Positions 46,111 to 55,844 of a stretch of DNA of 64,000 nt are shown piece after piece (position 1 is the first letter of the stretch; every line of letters begins with the position of its first letter). The DNA comes from Nostoc sp. NMS7 (lineage in GTDB: Bacteria; Cyanobacteriota; Cyanobacteriia; Cyanobacteriales; Nostocaceae): positions 62,001 to 126,000 of the forward strand of contig NZ_JABXKJ010000231.1 of NCBI RefSeq assembly GCF_017115085.1, in the 5' to 3' direction. The notes below the pieces were generated by a model. That model was not told where the DNA came from, did not search any database, and was given only the letters and a program-made list of their open reading frames with translations. The position numbers and the translations under genes were made by a program.

Positions 46111-47427
46111 ATGACCCCTAATAGTTTCTCAATTAGTCAGCAATATCCGCATTTTGTTACGTCTAAATCTAGACAGCCAAATGTGCAAATGGCACAAGAA
46201 GAGGTTTATAGCTTCTTTGTGGAAATTGTTAAAAAATTGTCGCCAGACGATGTTTTACGGGAATTCAAAGGTTTATTTATAGACGGTCTTAATTCACAGT
46301 CTGCCCATTCTATACCTGGGATATACAGCATTTTTTTAAAAGATAACGAACAAGAGTTATCTAATACACTTAAGCGGTGTATCTACATAATAGTTAATAA
46401 TTGGACGACTAACAGAAAAGACAAATATATCCAAGAACTAGTTAATTTATTTGCGAATGAAAGCCTGAAAGTAAAGAGCAAGAATTTTCCAGATGTAAAT
46501 ATCTGTAAACGTTGGCTGGACAATTTCATAAATAGCAAAGACTACCAAGAACTAAAATTATTTGCTGGTAAACATGATGAATCATCTAAAGGTCATTGGG
46601 CTAATCGCTACACTTCGTATTTATTAATTGATCAATCTGTTAATGAGAATAATCCCAGAGAGCAACAAGAGGCTGCTAGAAAGCTTTCTAGACAGATAAA
46701 AGACAAATTTAAGTTTCAACTGGCAATCTATATTGCTCGTTCTCAATCTACCGTCTCAAGCACAACACGCTACACAAATCCCAGTGTTTTGGGAGATAAC
46801 GTTCTGCATTTAATAAAAGCAATTGTTTTAAAAAAGGGTGTGTTTAGCCATGAAAATGTTGCCAATATATTTATCAAGCAAACTCAAGAGCAAACTCTTG
46901 AAGAATTTAAAATAAGTATAGAAAAATATCTATTTTTTTCTGTAGATAATCAAGAAGTAGTCGAGACTTTACGGCGGAAGTTCGTAGAAAATTTATCCTT
47001 ATGGAAAAAAGATTCTAGTCAAGAAATTATCACGAAAGAATTGTTGTTAAGAACTTGTAATCGAGTGATTGATTCTTTGACAACAGAAAATGGTAAGGAA
47101 CCTTCGTCATTATTTATATTATTGCTTACCCAAGGTCACTCTCTAACATTGGTGATTATACTGCTAAAGACTATTTTGATTTGCAGAAATTCCCGCAGGC
47201 ATTTAGAAATTAGGATTGCTCATCTAATTCGTTATTATGAAAAATATCCTGAAGATGAGTGTAAGTGGGTAATCAATTTTATGGAAGTCTTTAATATCAC
47301 GTTTGCAATCTATGTAGAAAATGTAGAATATAACTTGATTAAGGTGGAAGAACAAAGCAGTAATCCGCAGTTAAATCTGGATGGTTATCGTGTATTTTCA
47401 CAGATGAAGGTAGATAGACAAAAATGA
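46111..47427 (+). CDS. Helical protein of unknown function
   Basis: The 438-residue protein is almost all alpha-helical and basic. Visible segments: EEVYSFFVEIVKKLSPDDVL, a TLKRCIYIIVNNWTTNRKDK region, HWANRYTSYLLIDQSVNEN, SLFILLLTQGHSLTLVIILL (moderately hydrophobic, about 345-365), and EDECKWVINFMEVFNITFAI. It resembles conserved hypothetical proteins of heterocystous cyanobacteria, but I recognise no domain. It lies just outside the relic transposon and may be the original neighbour of trnL. Confidence 0.65.
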   Translation: MTPNSFSISQQYPHFVTSKSRQPNVQMAQEEVYSFFVEIVKKLSPDDVLREFKGLFIDGLNSQSAHSIPGIYSIFLKDNEQELSNTLKRCIYIIVNNWTTNRKDKYIQELVNLFANESLKVKSKNFPDVNICKRWLDNFINSKDYQELKLFAGKHDESSKGHWANRYTSYLLIDQSVNENNPREQQEAARKLSRQIKDKFKFQLAIYIARSQSTVSSTTRYTNPSVLGDNVLHLIKAIVLKKGVFSHENVANIFIKQTQEQTLEEFKISIEKYLFFSVDNQEVVETLRRKFVENLSLWKKDSSQEIITKELLLRTCNRVIDSLTTENGKEPSSLFILLLTQGHSLTLVIILLKTILICRNSRRHLEIRIAHLIRYYEKYPEDECKWVINFMEVFNITFAIYVENVEYNLIKVEEQSSNPQLNLDGYRVFSQMKVDRQK

Positions 47428-47439
47428 GTGTCGCCTGAT

Positions 47440-48363
47440 TCACGATTTAGCGAGGTGTTCGTCTAACCAAGCGAAGGCAGCACCCGCAGTTTCAGCTAGA
47501 ATACTAATGAGGCGATATAGAGCGATCGCACTAAATACTAGGGCAGATGGAAAGTGGTGTCGTAAAAGTTCATACGCAGTCGCTTCAAACACACCTAACC
47601 CACCAGGCGCACCCGGAATGATAAATCCTAACAACCAAGCGCAACTAAAAGCCCCTAATAACAAAGGAATTTGATTCACATTCAACGAACCCAGCGCGGA
47701 CATAGTTAATATAAACCCAGTGGCGCGTAGTCCCATAAAGCCCAATTCTCCCAACAAAGGTCGTAGGGGATAGCTTTTAAGACTGAAGGGAACAGTTGAC
47801 TCACTGCTGACAGCAGACTTTTTTGCTTTGAATCTGTACAAAAAGCGAATAACTGGGTTTAAAAACCAAGGATGAATCGCCCAAAGGACTACAGCTAAAC
47901 TCAGCAATTGTAATATTTGTATAACAACGGTAGTATTAGCTGCCGCAAATTGGCTACTGCATAGGACAATGATGATTAAAGCAGCCGCTAGCATGAGTAA
48001 CGGTTCTAGCAAAACGCTTAAGGTGGCTGCACCTGCAGAAACATTGGCATTTTTGGCGGCGACAATTCGCCCGTAGTGATGCCAGATATTACCTGGTAAA
48101 TACTTAGCAATGTTCGTTTTTAGGTAAACTTGGATGAATTGGGTAGATGATACAGGTTGATTTAACTCTTGTAAAATCCAAGTCCAGATCCAGCCAGCCC
48201 AAGTATGTGCTAGTAAAGTGATGCCTGTTGCGATCGCTATAATTGCCCATCCTACCCCATGAATGCGGATAGCAGTTACCTCAATCCAATTATCCTTCAA
48301 AGCTCTAGCTAAAAAAAACAGCGTTCCGCCCAAAATTATCCAGCGTAAAAATTGCTTCATCAA
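47440..48363 (-). CDS. Flippase-like (UPF0104 / LPG synthase transmembrane-type) membrane protein
   Basis: The 307-residue protein has about seven membrane helices and the family landmarks: YLKTNIAKYLPGNIWHHYGR in an early loop and LGFIIPGAPGGLGVFEATAY near the end. This family includes the membrane part of lysylphosphatidylglycerol synthases and glycan or lipid flippases; no synthase domain is fused here, so transport of a lipid-linked molecule is the better guess. It is located in the inner membrane. It converges with the 438-residue gene (12 bp apart). Confidence 0.85.
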   Translation of the reverse strand: MMKQFLRWIILGGTLFFLARALKDNWIEVTAIRIHGVGWAIIAIATGITLLAHTWAGWIWTWILQELNQPVSSTQFIQVYLKTNIAKYLPGNIWHHYGRIVAAKNANVSAGAATLSVLLEPLLMLAAALIIIVLCSSQFAAANTTVVIQILQLLSLAVVLWAIHPWFLNPVIRFLYRFKAKKSAVSSESTVPFSLKSYPLRPLLGELGFMGLRATGFILTMSALGSLNVNQIPLLLGAFSCAWLLGFIIPGAPGGLGVFEATAYELLRHHFPSALVFSAIALYRLISILAETAGAAFAWLDEHLAKS

Positions 48364-48801
48364 TTTAGTAATTTAACGGTGAGAGCAACAAGGGCTGAAT
48401 ACCTTAACTATTACAGTACATCAGCTACCTATCCAAAGCTTTTGAAGTATTAAAATAATTCGTAATTCCTAATTCCTAATTAAGTTTTGTAACGATAATT
48501 GACAAAGAGCCACAAAATTTGCTGCTTACTTAAACCCACGGAATTTATTAAACAGGTCTATGTATTTCTTTTTTCAAAAAGGATATGATTTTATTTTATA
48601 TCTCCCTAGAGTTAGATAAAAATATTCTATCAATCATAATTAAAATGTGGCCTGCGCTAGAGGTAAAGTTAATTTTATTATTCATATCCTTGATAGAGGT
48701 TATCAAAGATTCGGCAAGCAAAACAAGCACAATAATTTGCATGACCAATCCAATGATTCAGCAAACTATTAGCTTATGAATATTTTGGTCAGGAGGACTA
48801 C
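48364..48801. other. Spacer before two lipoprotein genes
   Basis: A heptanucleotide run (AATTCCTAATTCCTAATTA, 48463-48481) is present. Short plus-strand frames here lack ribosome sites. Promoter elements for the lipoprotein genes should lie at 48600-48780 but I cannot name one. Confidence 0.4.
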
Positions 48802-49368
48802 ATGAACACTGTAAGAGTATTCTTGAAAAAAATAAGATTGCGCCAGATATTAACTATCTTTTTCGCTGGACTACTGTTGATAGTTAACACTGCTTGTAGT
48901 GGGGCAAATACTCAAGGTGCAAATCCCCAAAATCCTGCTGTACAAGCTGGCGGAGCAAACAATCCTTATAAGAACGGTGGAGACAAGTATACCAACTACA
49001 GAATGTCTACCGATCCGAAAATAGCAAACCCAAAGGCCAATCAGGGACGCGACCAAGCTAGCTTACAACCAAGTTCGCAATTATTGATTGCTACAAAGGG
49101 AGAATCTGAGATACTTTATCCTGGTGGCGAGACACCAGCAGGTCAAGCCCAGAAAGAAGCAGAACTGCCAATCATTACAGATAAGGACTTTGAAGAACCG
49201 GAAGCAGGTGGTTTGATTCAGGATGAACCAAATTTAGGAACTCGGTTTCAAGAGCGGATTGAGACTGTGAAAGAGGCTGTTGAAGAAGCTTCCGGCTTTT
49301 TGAAAAACAAGGCAGATGAAGCGGGTGCCAGACCGGAATTACAAAAAAATCCAGCAGTAGGCAGATAG
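48802..49368 (+). CDS. Lipoprotein of the DUF6658 type, first of two
   Basis: A lipoprotein signal (ILTIFFAGLLLIVNTAC, lipid Cys at residue 33) is followed by an Asn/Pro-rich low-complexity region with PYKNGGDKYTNYRMSTDPK and a C-terminal amphipathic helix (RFQERIETVKEAVEEASGFL). The next gene has the same plan, so the two are probably paralogues. Function is unknown; envelope stress protection is one idea. AGGAGG 6 nt before the ATG is a very strong ribosome site, suggesting high expression. Confidence 0.75.
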   Translation: MNTVRVFLKKIRLRQILTIFFAGLLLIVNTACSGANTQGANPQNPAVQAGGANNPYKNGGDKYTNYRMSTDPKIANPKANQGRDQASLQPSSQLLIATKGESEILYPGGETPAGQAQKEAELPIITDKDFEEPEAGGLIQDEPNLGTRFQERIETVKEAVEEASGFLKNKADEAGARPELQKNPAVGR

Positions 49369-49466
49369 AACAATTATTTTGTCTCAATGGTTGAGATTTT
49401 AAATAGATTCTAAATGCCATCTTGGTTGAAGTTTAACTTAGTCACAAAAATGCAAGGAGTAGAAGT

Positions 49467-50066
49467 ATGAAAAAAATAGGTACTTGGCTGAAAAACATTC
49501 GTCCCTTGAAAGTTTTAACTGTTTTTTTAGCAGGAATGTTCTTATTTCTGACACAAGCTTGTGGTGATCCAGGAATAGCAACACAGCCACCAAAACCTGA
49601 CGCTCAATCACCTTATTCCAAACGCTACGATCCCACAAAAAATACTCCTCTCTCTGCTCCTACTGGTGGGATAAATAACTTTAGTGATGTAGATCCCAGA
49701 GCGCAAGATGAAAAGGCAGCGAATGACAGAGGTGATGGGCTAGCGAAAAATTCTCAAAAAAATATTGAGCAGAAGGGAATTGACAGTCGAGAGCAATATG
49801 GCGAAAATTACCAAAAAGGTACACCTTTTGGTGAAAGAGTGAAGAACCTGGGTGAAGATATCGGCAGTTCAGCTGAAGAAGTTCGCAAAGGTGTTGTTAA
49901 GGGGACTCAGCGAGGAATTGAAAATCTCAAGGGTAATACCCAGAATGCTGCCGAAGACGTGACAAAAAATGTTCAGCGTGGGGCTGATGATGCTGGTAAA
50001 AATGTTCAGCGCACAGCTGAGGATGCAGGCAAGGCAGTGAAGAGGACAGTCAAAGACGTTGATTGA
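49467..50066 (+). CDS. Lipoprotein with LEA-like amphipathic repeats, second of two
   Basis: A lipoprotein signal (VLTVFLAGMFLFLTQAC, Cys about 32) precedes a Pro/Asn-rich part (PYSKRYDPTKNTPLSAPTGG) and a C-terminal helix made of 11-residue-type repeats (KNVQRGADDAGKNVQRTAED, AGKAVKRTVKDV). These Ala/Lys/Asp amphipathic repeats resemble LEA-type proteins that protect membranes or proteins during desiccation, a known strength of Nostoc; this function is inference. AAGGAG lies 8 nt before the ATG. It is 98 bp after its paralogue and is followed by a strong terminator. Confidence 0.75.
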   Translation: MKKIGTWLKNIRPLKVLTVFLAGMFLFLTQACGDPGIATQPPKPDAQSPYSKRYDPTKNTPLSAPTGGINNFSDVDPRAQDEKAANDRGDGLAKNSQKNIEQKGIDSREQYGENYQKGTPFGERVKNLGEDIGSSAEEVRKGVVKGTQRGIENLKGNTQNAAEDVTKNVQRGADDAGKNVQRTAEDAGKAVKRTVKDVD

Positions 50067-50130
50067 GATTAATTATCCAATCTCCTGCAAAAATATGAAA
50101 GTGCCCACAGACTAAAGGTCTGTGGCTAGT

Positions 50131-50162
50131 AAAAAAAAGCCTGTCTATGCAGGCTTTTTTTG
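50131..50162. terminator. Strong bidirectional terminator
   Basis: AAAAAAAGCCTG - TCTATG - CAGGCTTTTTTT. The G/C stem is extended by A/T pairs on both sides, so it works on either strand. A second perfect hairpin (CCACAGAC-TAAAG-GTCTGTGG, 50105-50125) lies just before it. It ends the lipoprotein pair. Confidence 0.88.
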
Positions 50163-50242
50163 GGTTTTAGGTGGGGTTTAATTTCCTTGAACTCCATTAA
50201 TGAGTCTTTGAAGTTTATTAATAAACATCTCCAGAAATTAAA

Positions 50243-50350
50243 TATAGCGGTTCTCGGTTGAGTTGAGTACAAGAACCCCACCCCCAACCCCCTCCCCGCT
50301 CTTCGAGAGGGGGCTATGATGTACCTCACTAGGTCGGGAACCGCTATATA
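50243..50350. mobile_element. MITE-like element, inverse copy of that at 20262
   Basis: The ends TATAGCGGTTC and GAACCGCTATA are perfect 11-bp inverted repeats. The interior (AACCCCACCCCCAACCCCCT, then GCTCTTCGAGAGGGGGC) matches 20262-20368 in reverse complement. This copy keeps better ends than the other. It has no coding capacity; the ends suggest a TA-targeting family, but I could not define the target duplication with certainty. Confidence 0.8.
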
Positions 50351-50367
50351 CATTATCCAGAACTCTT

Positions 50368-50396
50368 GTAGAGACGTAGCATTGCTACGTCTCTAC
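50368..50396. repeat. Palindromic repeat GTAGAGACGTAGC
   Basis: 13-bp perfect arms around a 3-nt loop. Relatives with GAGACGCGATTnATCGCGTCTC cores lie at 11855, 51262 (inside the WD40 gene) and 61360. It is a dispersed cyanobacterial palindrome. The rest of 50397-50546 shows nothing further. Confidence 0.75.
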
Positions 50397-50546
50397 ATTC
50401 ATTTTTCACGGTATCTGGAAAACCTCTCTTCTTCATCTCTCTCCTTGTAGGAGAGAGACTTTGAATTTTGCCCCTTCCCGTGTCGGGAAGGGGGTTAGGT
50501 CTTTCGTGGGCTTTTATCACATGAGCTGAATTGTCAGGTGTCTAAT

Positions 50547-50777
50547 GAGTTTTTGAACTCCGTGAACGAGTCTTTTAGCTCCGTCGTCGAGTCTTTTAGC
50601 TCCGTTAATGAGTCTTTGAACTCCGTCGTCGAGTCTTTTAGCTCCGTTAATGAGTCTTTTAGCTCCGTGAACGAGTCTTTTAGCTCCGTTAATGAGTCTT
50701 TTAGCTCCGTTAATGAGTCTTTTAGCTCCGTGAACGAGTCTTTGAACTCCGTGAACGAGTCTTTTAGCTCCGTAAGC
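50547..50777. repeat. 21-bp minisatellite, 11 units
   Basis: Eleven units of GAGTCTTTTAGCTCCGTnnnn (variants GAGTCTTTGAACTCCGTGAAC) lie in perfect 21-bp phase. Because 21 is a multiple of 3, both strands stay open: plus gives a (S/L)(S/N)SVNESF heptad, minus gives LTELKDS / FTEFKDS heptads that would make an ideal coiled coil. The minus frame (50779-50534) starts with ATG-like codons but no ribosome site is clear. A related array lies at 55530. Confidence 0.9.
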
Positions 50778-50975
50778 AATTTTTTGTGGTGCTAGTAATT
50801 GCCTGCAACTGCGCTGTAGTAGAGTGTACTTAATTGATAGCGCTGTGAATAAAATCCTGATTAATTCAGCTAATCCTCAAAATCGGGAAAAGCTGCCCTT
50901 GGATGACAAAGCACAGAATTACCCAACTTCTGTACAAGATTGACTCGCAATTAGACAAGCTTTTCCACTCAAAAA

Positions 50976-53350
50976 GCTGAAGGACTAATCCTGAGTTTGG
51001 GCGGCTTTCTTTTGTCTTAATGGGGGTAGCGACTCCGGGTGATTTAATCCGCGATGCCAAGCGCACACCGTTTAATATTGGACAGCGTGTAGATTTAACT
51101 GATTTTACCGTTGAGGAAGCTTTACCCTTGGCTGAGGGATTGGCATTACCCAGCAATGAGGCCAACCAGATATTACGCTGGGTATTGAACTGGACAGGCG
51201 GACACCCATATTTAACCCAGCGTCTTTGTGGTGCATTGTTAACAAAGAATCCAGAATTTGTAGAGACGCGATTCATCGCGTCTGATGTAGACAAGATCGT
51301 TAGCAGCACATTTTTTGGGGCGGTGAGTGAGCAAGATAATAACTTGCAGTTTGTGCGGGATATGCTGACTAAACGCTCACCAGACCCGCAGGTTTTGACT
51401 ATTTACCGCGAGATTCGCTGGGGTAAGCGGGCGGTTGTTGATGAGGAGCAGTCTTTAGCTAAATCTCACTTGAAGCTATCGGGGGTGGTGCGGCGGGAGA
51501 ATAATGTTTTGCGGGTGCGGAATCAAATCTATCGGCAAGTCTTTGATGACAAGTGGATTAATAAACATTTGCCGTTTAACTTGCGGGATAGGTGGCAGCA
51601 GCTTAAACCTGCATTGCCTTATGTGGCGGTACTGGTAGTATTTTCGGTTTTGATGACGGGAGTGGCTGTGTATGTGAATGGCGAACGTCTGACTGCCCAA
51701 AATGCCAGCGAGAGAGAAAAACAACAGCGTCGGGAAGCAGAAATTCAACGCAATGAGGCAAAGCGTCAGGCTGAAAATGCGCGAACACAGCAGAAAAAAG
51801 CAGAGGAACAAGGCAGGGAGGCAGAAAAGCAAAAGCGGATTGCTAATCATGAAAGTGAAAGAGCTAAAAAAGGAGAGCAGGAAGCAAAGTCTGCACAACA
51901 ATTAGCTGAAAAAAGGGGAACAGACTTAAAAAAAGCCCTTGATAAAACAAAAACTGCTGAACAATTAGCTAAGGACAGACAGGCAGACGCTGAAAAGCAA
52001 CGAGATTTGGCAAAGGTAAAAGGACAGGAAGCAATCGCCGCAAAAGCAGAAGCGGATAAACGTCGGATAAATGCCGAAATTATCGCCGATAGCCTCAAAT
52101 CACAAAACCTGCTGGCAGCAAATTTAGAGCTTGATGCTTTAGTAACAGGCTTGAAGGTAGGAAAACGACTTAAAACACCAAATAAAAATGTAGAACCAGA
52201 TACCCGCATTTTGGGAGTAGCTACACTCCAGCAGGTGCTTTATGGAGTCAAGGAACGTAACCGATTAGAAGGTCATAGCGATTCGGTTTGGGGCGTGGCA
52301 TTTAGCCCCGACGGTGAAACCATTGCCTCTGCCAGTCGTGACAAGACGGTGAAGCTGTGGAATCGCAAGGGACAACTGTTACAAACTCTCCAAGGTCATA
52401 GCGATTTGGTTAATAGCGTGGCATTTAGCCCCGACGGTGAAACCATTGCCTCTGCCAGTTCTGACAAGACGGTGAAGTTGTGGAATCGCAAGGGGCAACT
52501 CTTACAAACTCTCCAACGTCATAGCGATTCGGTTTTTAGCGTGGCATTTAGCCCCGACGGTCAAACCATTGCCTCTGCCAGTTTAGACAAGACGGTGAAG
52601 CTGTGGAATCGCAACGGGCAACTGTTACAAACTCTCCAAGGTCATAGCGATTCGGTTAATAGCGTGGTATTTAGCCCCGACGGTCAAACCATTGCCTCTG
52701 CCAGTAATGACAACACGGTGAAGCTGTGGAATCGCAATGGGCAACTGTTACAAACTCTCCAAGGTCATAGCAGTGCGCTTTCTAGCGTGGCATTTAGCCC
52801 CGACGGTCAAACCATTGCCTCTGCCAGTGGTGACAACACGGTGAAGCTGTGGAATCGCAAGGGGAAACTGTTACAAACTCTCCAAGGTCATAGCGATTGG
52901 GTTAATAGCGTGGCATTTAGCCCCGACGGTCAAACCATTGCCTCTGCCAGTTTAGACAAGACGGTAAAGTTGTGGAATCGCAACGGGCAACTGTTACAAA
53001 CTCTCCAAGGTCATAGCAGTTCGGTTTTGGGCGTGGCATTTAGCCCCGACGGTGAAACCATTGCCTCTGCCAGTGGTGACAACACGGTGAAGCTGTGGAA
53101 TCGCAAGGGGCAACTATTACAAACTCTCCAAGGTCATAGCGATTTGATTAATAGCGTGGCATTTAGCCCCGACGGTGAAACCATTGCCTCTGCCAGTCGT
53201 GACAAGACGGTGAAGCTGTGGAATCTCAATTTGAATGTAGATGATTTAATGGTTAAGGGTTGTGCTTGGGTGCGCGATTATTTGCAAAACAACCCCAATG
53301 TGAGCGAGAAGGATAAGCATCTATGTGATGATATTGATACACGCAGGTAA
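50976..53350 (+). pseudogene. WD40 STAND-type protein that has lost its ATPase domain
   Basis: The frame opens at about 50976 (TNPEFGRLSFVLMGVATPGD) inside what in full-length Nostoc homologues is the end of an AAA_35-type ATPase domain; the preceding 200 or more residues with Walker A and B are missing, and the upstream frame is closed by TGA. From ATG 51020 the product would be 776 residues: winged-helix-like remainder (about 1-190), membrane helix at about 200-220 (YVAVLVVFSVLMTGVAVYV), long coiled coil (about 230-350), then eight WD40 repeats of 41 residues (GHSDSVWGVAFSPDGETIAS... KLWNRKGQLLQTLQ), very similar to each other at DNA level (52254-53230). A dispersed palindrome lies in frame at about 51262. 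It may still be made as a membrane scaffold, but ATP-driven switching is lost. Confidence 0.75.
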
Positions 53351-53534
53351 TAAACCTCTCCCTGCCTTGAACTCAAGTTCAAGTCTGTCCCTCTCGCCCG
53401 TCGGAGAGGGACGGTTTTGCGTAGTCAAACCAGGGAGAGGTCTTTTGATTGAGCTAGTTTACTTCGACTTGTGTGTACACCGTAGCGCCACGGGGGAGAG
53501 GGAGTGCGATCGCCTAGCGTGCTGGAGGCGATCG

Positions 53535-55424
53535 CTAGTGATATGCTTCTCTTAAAAAGCTGGCATAATTTGCCCGAACCGTCATAGTAGTAGGATGACT
53601 TACACCTAAAGTCCGTTCACAAATTCTCAAAGCTTGCTCAAACAGGGGTTTGGCTTTCTTGTAGCGTCTTGTATTACGGTAGAGTGCTGCGAGATTGTTC
53701 AGACTAATAGCAACATCGGGATGGTTATGTCCCAGCAGGTGTTTACTCAGTTCTAAAGCTTGCTGATACAAGGGTTCGGCTTTGTTGTAACGTCCTGTAG
53801 ATTCGTAGAGTTGGGCTAAATTGTTCAGGCTAGTGCCAACATCGATATGTTCTTTTCCCAACAGGCGTTTTCTCAGTTCTAAAGCTTGCTCAAGCAAGGG
53901 TTCGGCTTCGCTGTAACGTCCTGTATAACAGTAGAATGCTGCTAAATTGTTCAGGCTAGTGGCGACATGTGGATGTTCATCTCCCACTAGGCGTTTCCAC
54001 AGTTCTAAAGCTTGCTGATACAAAGGTTCGGCTTCGCTGTAGCGTCCTGTAGATTCGTAGATTAATGCTAAATAGCTGACGTTAGTAGCGACATCGGGAT
54101 GTTCTTCTCCCAGTAGGCGTTTTCTTAGTTCTAAAGCTTGCTCAAGCAAGGGTTCGGCTTTGCTGTAATGTCCTGTAAATTCGTAGAGCAATGCTAAATT
54201 GTTCAGGCTAGTGGCGACATCAAGATGGTTGTCTCCCAGCAAACGTTTTCTCAGTTCTAAAGCTTGCTGATATAAAGGTTCAGCTTCGCTGTAGCGTCCT
54301 GTAGATTCGTAGAGTCCTGCTAAATTGTTCAGATTAGCAACAACATCGGAATGTTCTAAACCAAGACGATTTTGAGTCAGTTCTACACACTGTTGTAACC
54401 AAAGTTCTGCTTGCTGATAAAGTCCTTGACTTTGATAAAACCAAGTTAATTTAGTAAACAGAGTGATTAAATTTTTATCACCTAAATACTGGGGTAGGTG
54501 GGTTGCAACTTCTGTAATGTGCGGGATATGTGGAGTGAGGTTAAGAATATCTTCAGAGTTAGGCTGTTGCGGAATTAGCTTTGCTACTTGTAACATCATC
54601 ACTGCAAATTTAGTTTTTGCTTCATCCGCCTCACTTGATTTATCCAACTTCATTTGGAAAAGTTGCCGAATCAGTGGATTTAGACGATAAATTTCTTTAC
54701 TTATCCGTTGTAGCAAATGCAATTCGAGTAAATCGGCTACGGCTTTTTCCCAAAGTTGTTGTTTGTCATCTTCTATCGTCTTAACAGATAAGGGAATGTC
54801 AGCTAAGGCACACAAACTTAGCAAACAGCCAAAGCTTTGTGCATTCTCATCCAACTGTTCCCAACTCAATTCAAAAGCTTCAGCTAGACCGGATTCATAA
54901 TCTATCAATGAGTTAGCATTGACTACTGTTTCATGTTCCAGTCGCTTTTTCTCTAGCCGCTTCAGCAGTGTTTCCAGAGACAAATCTGGCATTTTATCCA
55001 GATATCGCCCGACTAACTCTAATGCTAAAGGCAAATATCCCAAAAATTTACAAATTCTTCTCGCAACCCAAGCTTCTTGTTGCAGTCGTTCCCGAACCAC
55101 CAGCGATTTTAATAATTTCATCGCCGCCAAGGGTTTGAGGACATCTAATTCACTATTATGTTTCGCCTTCAGGTAAGCTTGTAACTTTTCTAATTTGCCC
55201 CGACTATTGGAAATAGCTAACTCAGGATAATTCTGGGCGAACTTTTCATATACTTCACCCATCGAGTTTCTAAAAGTAGCAACATCAACGTTTAATTCGC
55301 TGGCAAGTTTAGCTTCACTTTTACCTAAGTTTTCAGTCTTAAAATATTTTATAAAAGCTGCCGTTTGCTTTAGAGATAAGCTATGAGTAGCAGCTTCTTT
55401 GGCTAGAAAATTAGCCCATTGCAT
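53535..55424 (-). CDS. TPR protein of STAND type with the NB-ARC core deleted in frame
   Basis: Residues 1-95 are the N-terminal effector-like/HTH domain (MQWANFLAKEAATHSLSLKQ; LGKSEAKLASELNVDVATFR). In related Nostoc proteins an NB-ARC ATPase with P-loop follows, but here LKAKHNSELDVLKPLAAM joins directly to the post-ATPase segment LLKSLVVRERLQQEAWVARR, LPLALELVGRYLDK. The winged-helix part (about 170-270) and seven kinesin-light-chain-type TPRs of 42 residues (YSEAEPLYQQALELRKRLLG) remain. An in-frame deletion of roughly 200 residues is the simplest explanation. Without the P-loop it cannot switch by nucleotide; it may act as a scaffold or be a dying gene. It converges with the WD40 gene, which shows the same loss. 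Confidence 0.8.
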   Translation of the reverse strand: MQWANFLAKEAATHSLSLKQTAAFIKYFKTENLGKSEAKLASELNVDVATFRNSMGEVYEKFAQNYPELAISNSRGKLEKLQAYLKAKHNSELDVLKPLAAMKLLKSLVVRERLQQEAWVARRICKFLGYLPLALELVGRYLDKMPDLSLETLLKRLEKKRLEHETVVNANSLIDYESGLAEAFELSWEQLDENAQSFGCLLSLCALADIPLSVKTIEDDKQQLWEKAVADLLELHLLQRISKEIYRLNPLIRQLFQMKLDKSSEADEAKTKFAVMMLQVAKLIPQQPNSEDILNLTPHIPHITEVATHLPQYLGDKNLITLFTKLTWFYQSQGLYQQAELWLQQCVELTQNRLGLEHSDVVANLNNLAGLYESTGRYSEAEPLYQQALELRKRLLGDNHLDVATSLNNLALLYEFTGHYSKAEPLLEQALELRKRLLGEEHPDVATNVSYLALIYESTGRYSEAEPLYQQALELWKRLVGDEHPHVATSLNNLAAFYCYTGRYSEAEPLLEQALELRKRLLGKEHIDVGTSLNNLAQLYESTGRYNKAEPLYQQALELSKHLLGHNHPDVAISLNNLAALYRNTRRYKKAKPLFEQALRICERTLGVSHPTTMTVRANYASFLREAYH

Positions 55425-55529
55425 AAACAGCTTGTAAAGTTTATTTTTAATTCTACTTTGTCTCTATTTGAAAAGCACCTCTCTTTGGGGTAGAAATACC
55501 ATTTGCATAGAAACATTTACAAGCAGTGG

Positions 55530-55844
55530 TTGCCTTTGAACCTCGAAGTTGAGCCTCTGAACCTCAAAGTTGAGCCTTTGAGCCTCAAAGTTGAGCCTCT
55601 GAACCTCAAAGTTGAGCCTTTGAGCCTCAAAGTTGAGCCTCTGAACCTCAAAGTTGAGCCTTTGAGCCTCAAAGTTGAGCCTCTGAACCTCAAAGTTGAG
55701 CCTTTGAGCCTCAAAGTTGAGCCTCTGAACCTCAAAGTTGAGCTTTTGAGCCTCGAAGTTGAGCCTCGGAAGCTCGAAGTTGAGCTTTTGAGCCTCGAAG
55801 TTGAGCCTTTGAGCCTCAAAGTTGCACCTTTGAACCTCAAATTT
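55530..55844. repeat. 21-bp minisatellite, about 15 units, 42-bp higher order
   Basis: Units alternate GAGCCTCTGAACCTCAAAGTT and GAGCCTTTGAGCCTCAAAGTT, giving a 42-bp period, and decay toward the right end. Both strands are open for over 110 codons: plus PLNLKVE/PLSLKVE heptads, minus GSTLRLK/GSTLRFR heptads. It lies 106 bp upstream of the TPR gene start. The unit resembles the 50547 array (GAG-Y-CTTTGAAC-Y-C). Confidence 0.9.

Noticed and set aside
50534-50795. Annotating the 21-bp array as a coding gene
   Set aside because: Open on both strands only because the unit is 21 bp; no ribosome site. Kept as a repeat, with coding potential listed as a finding.
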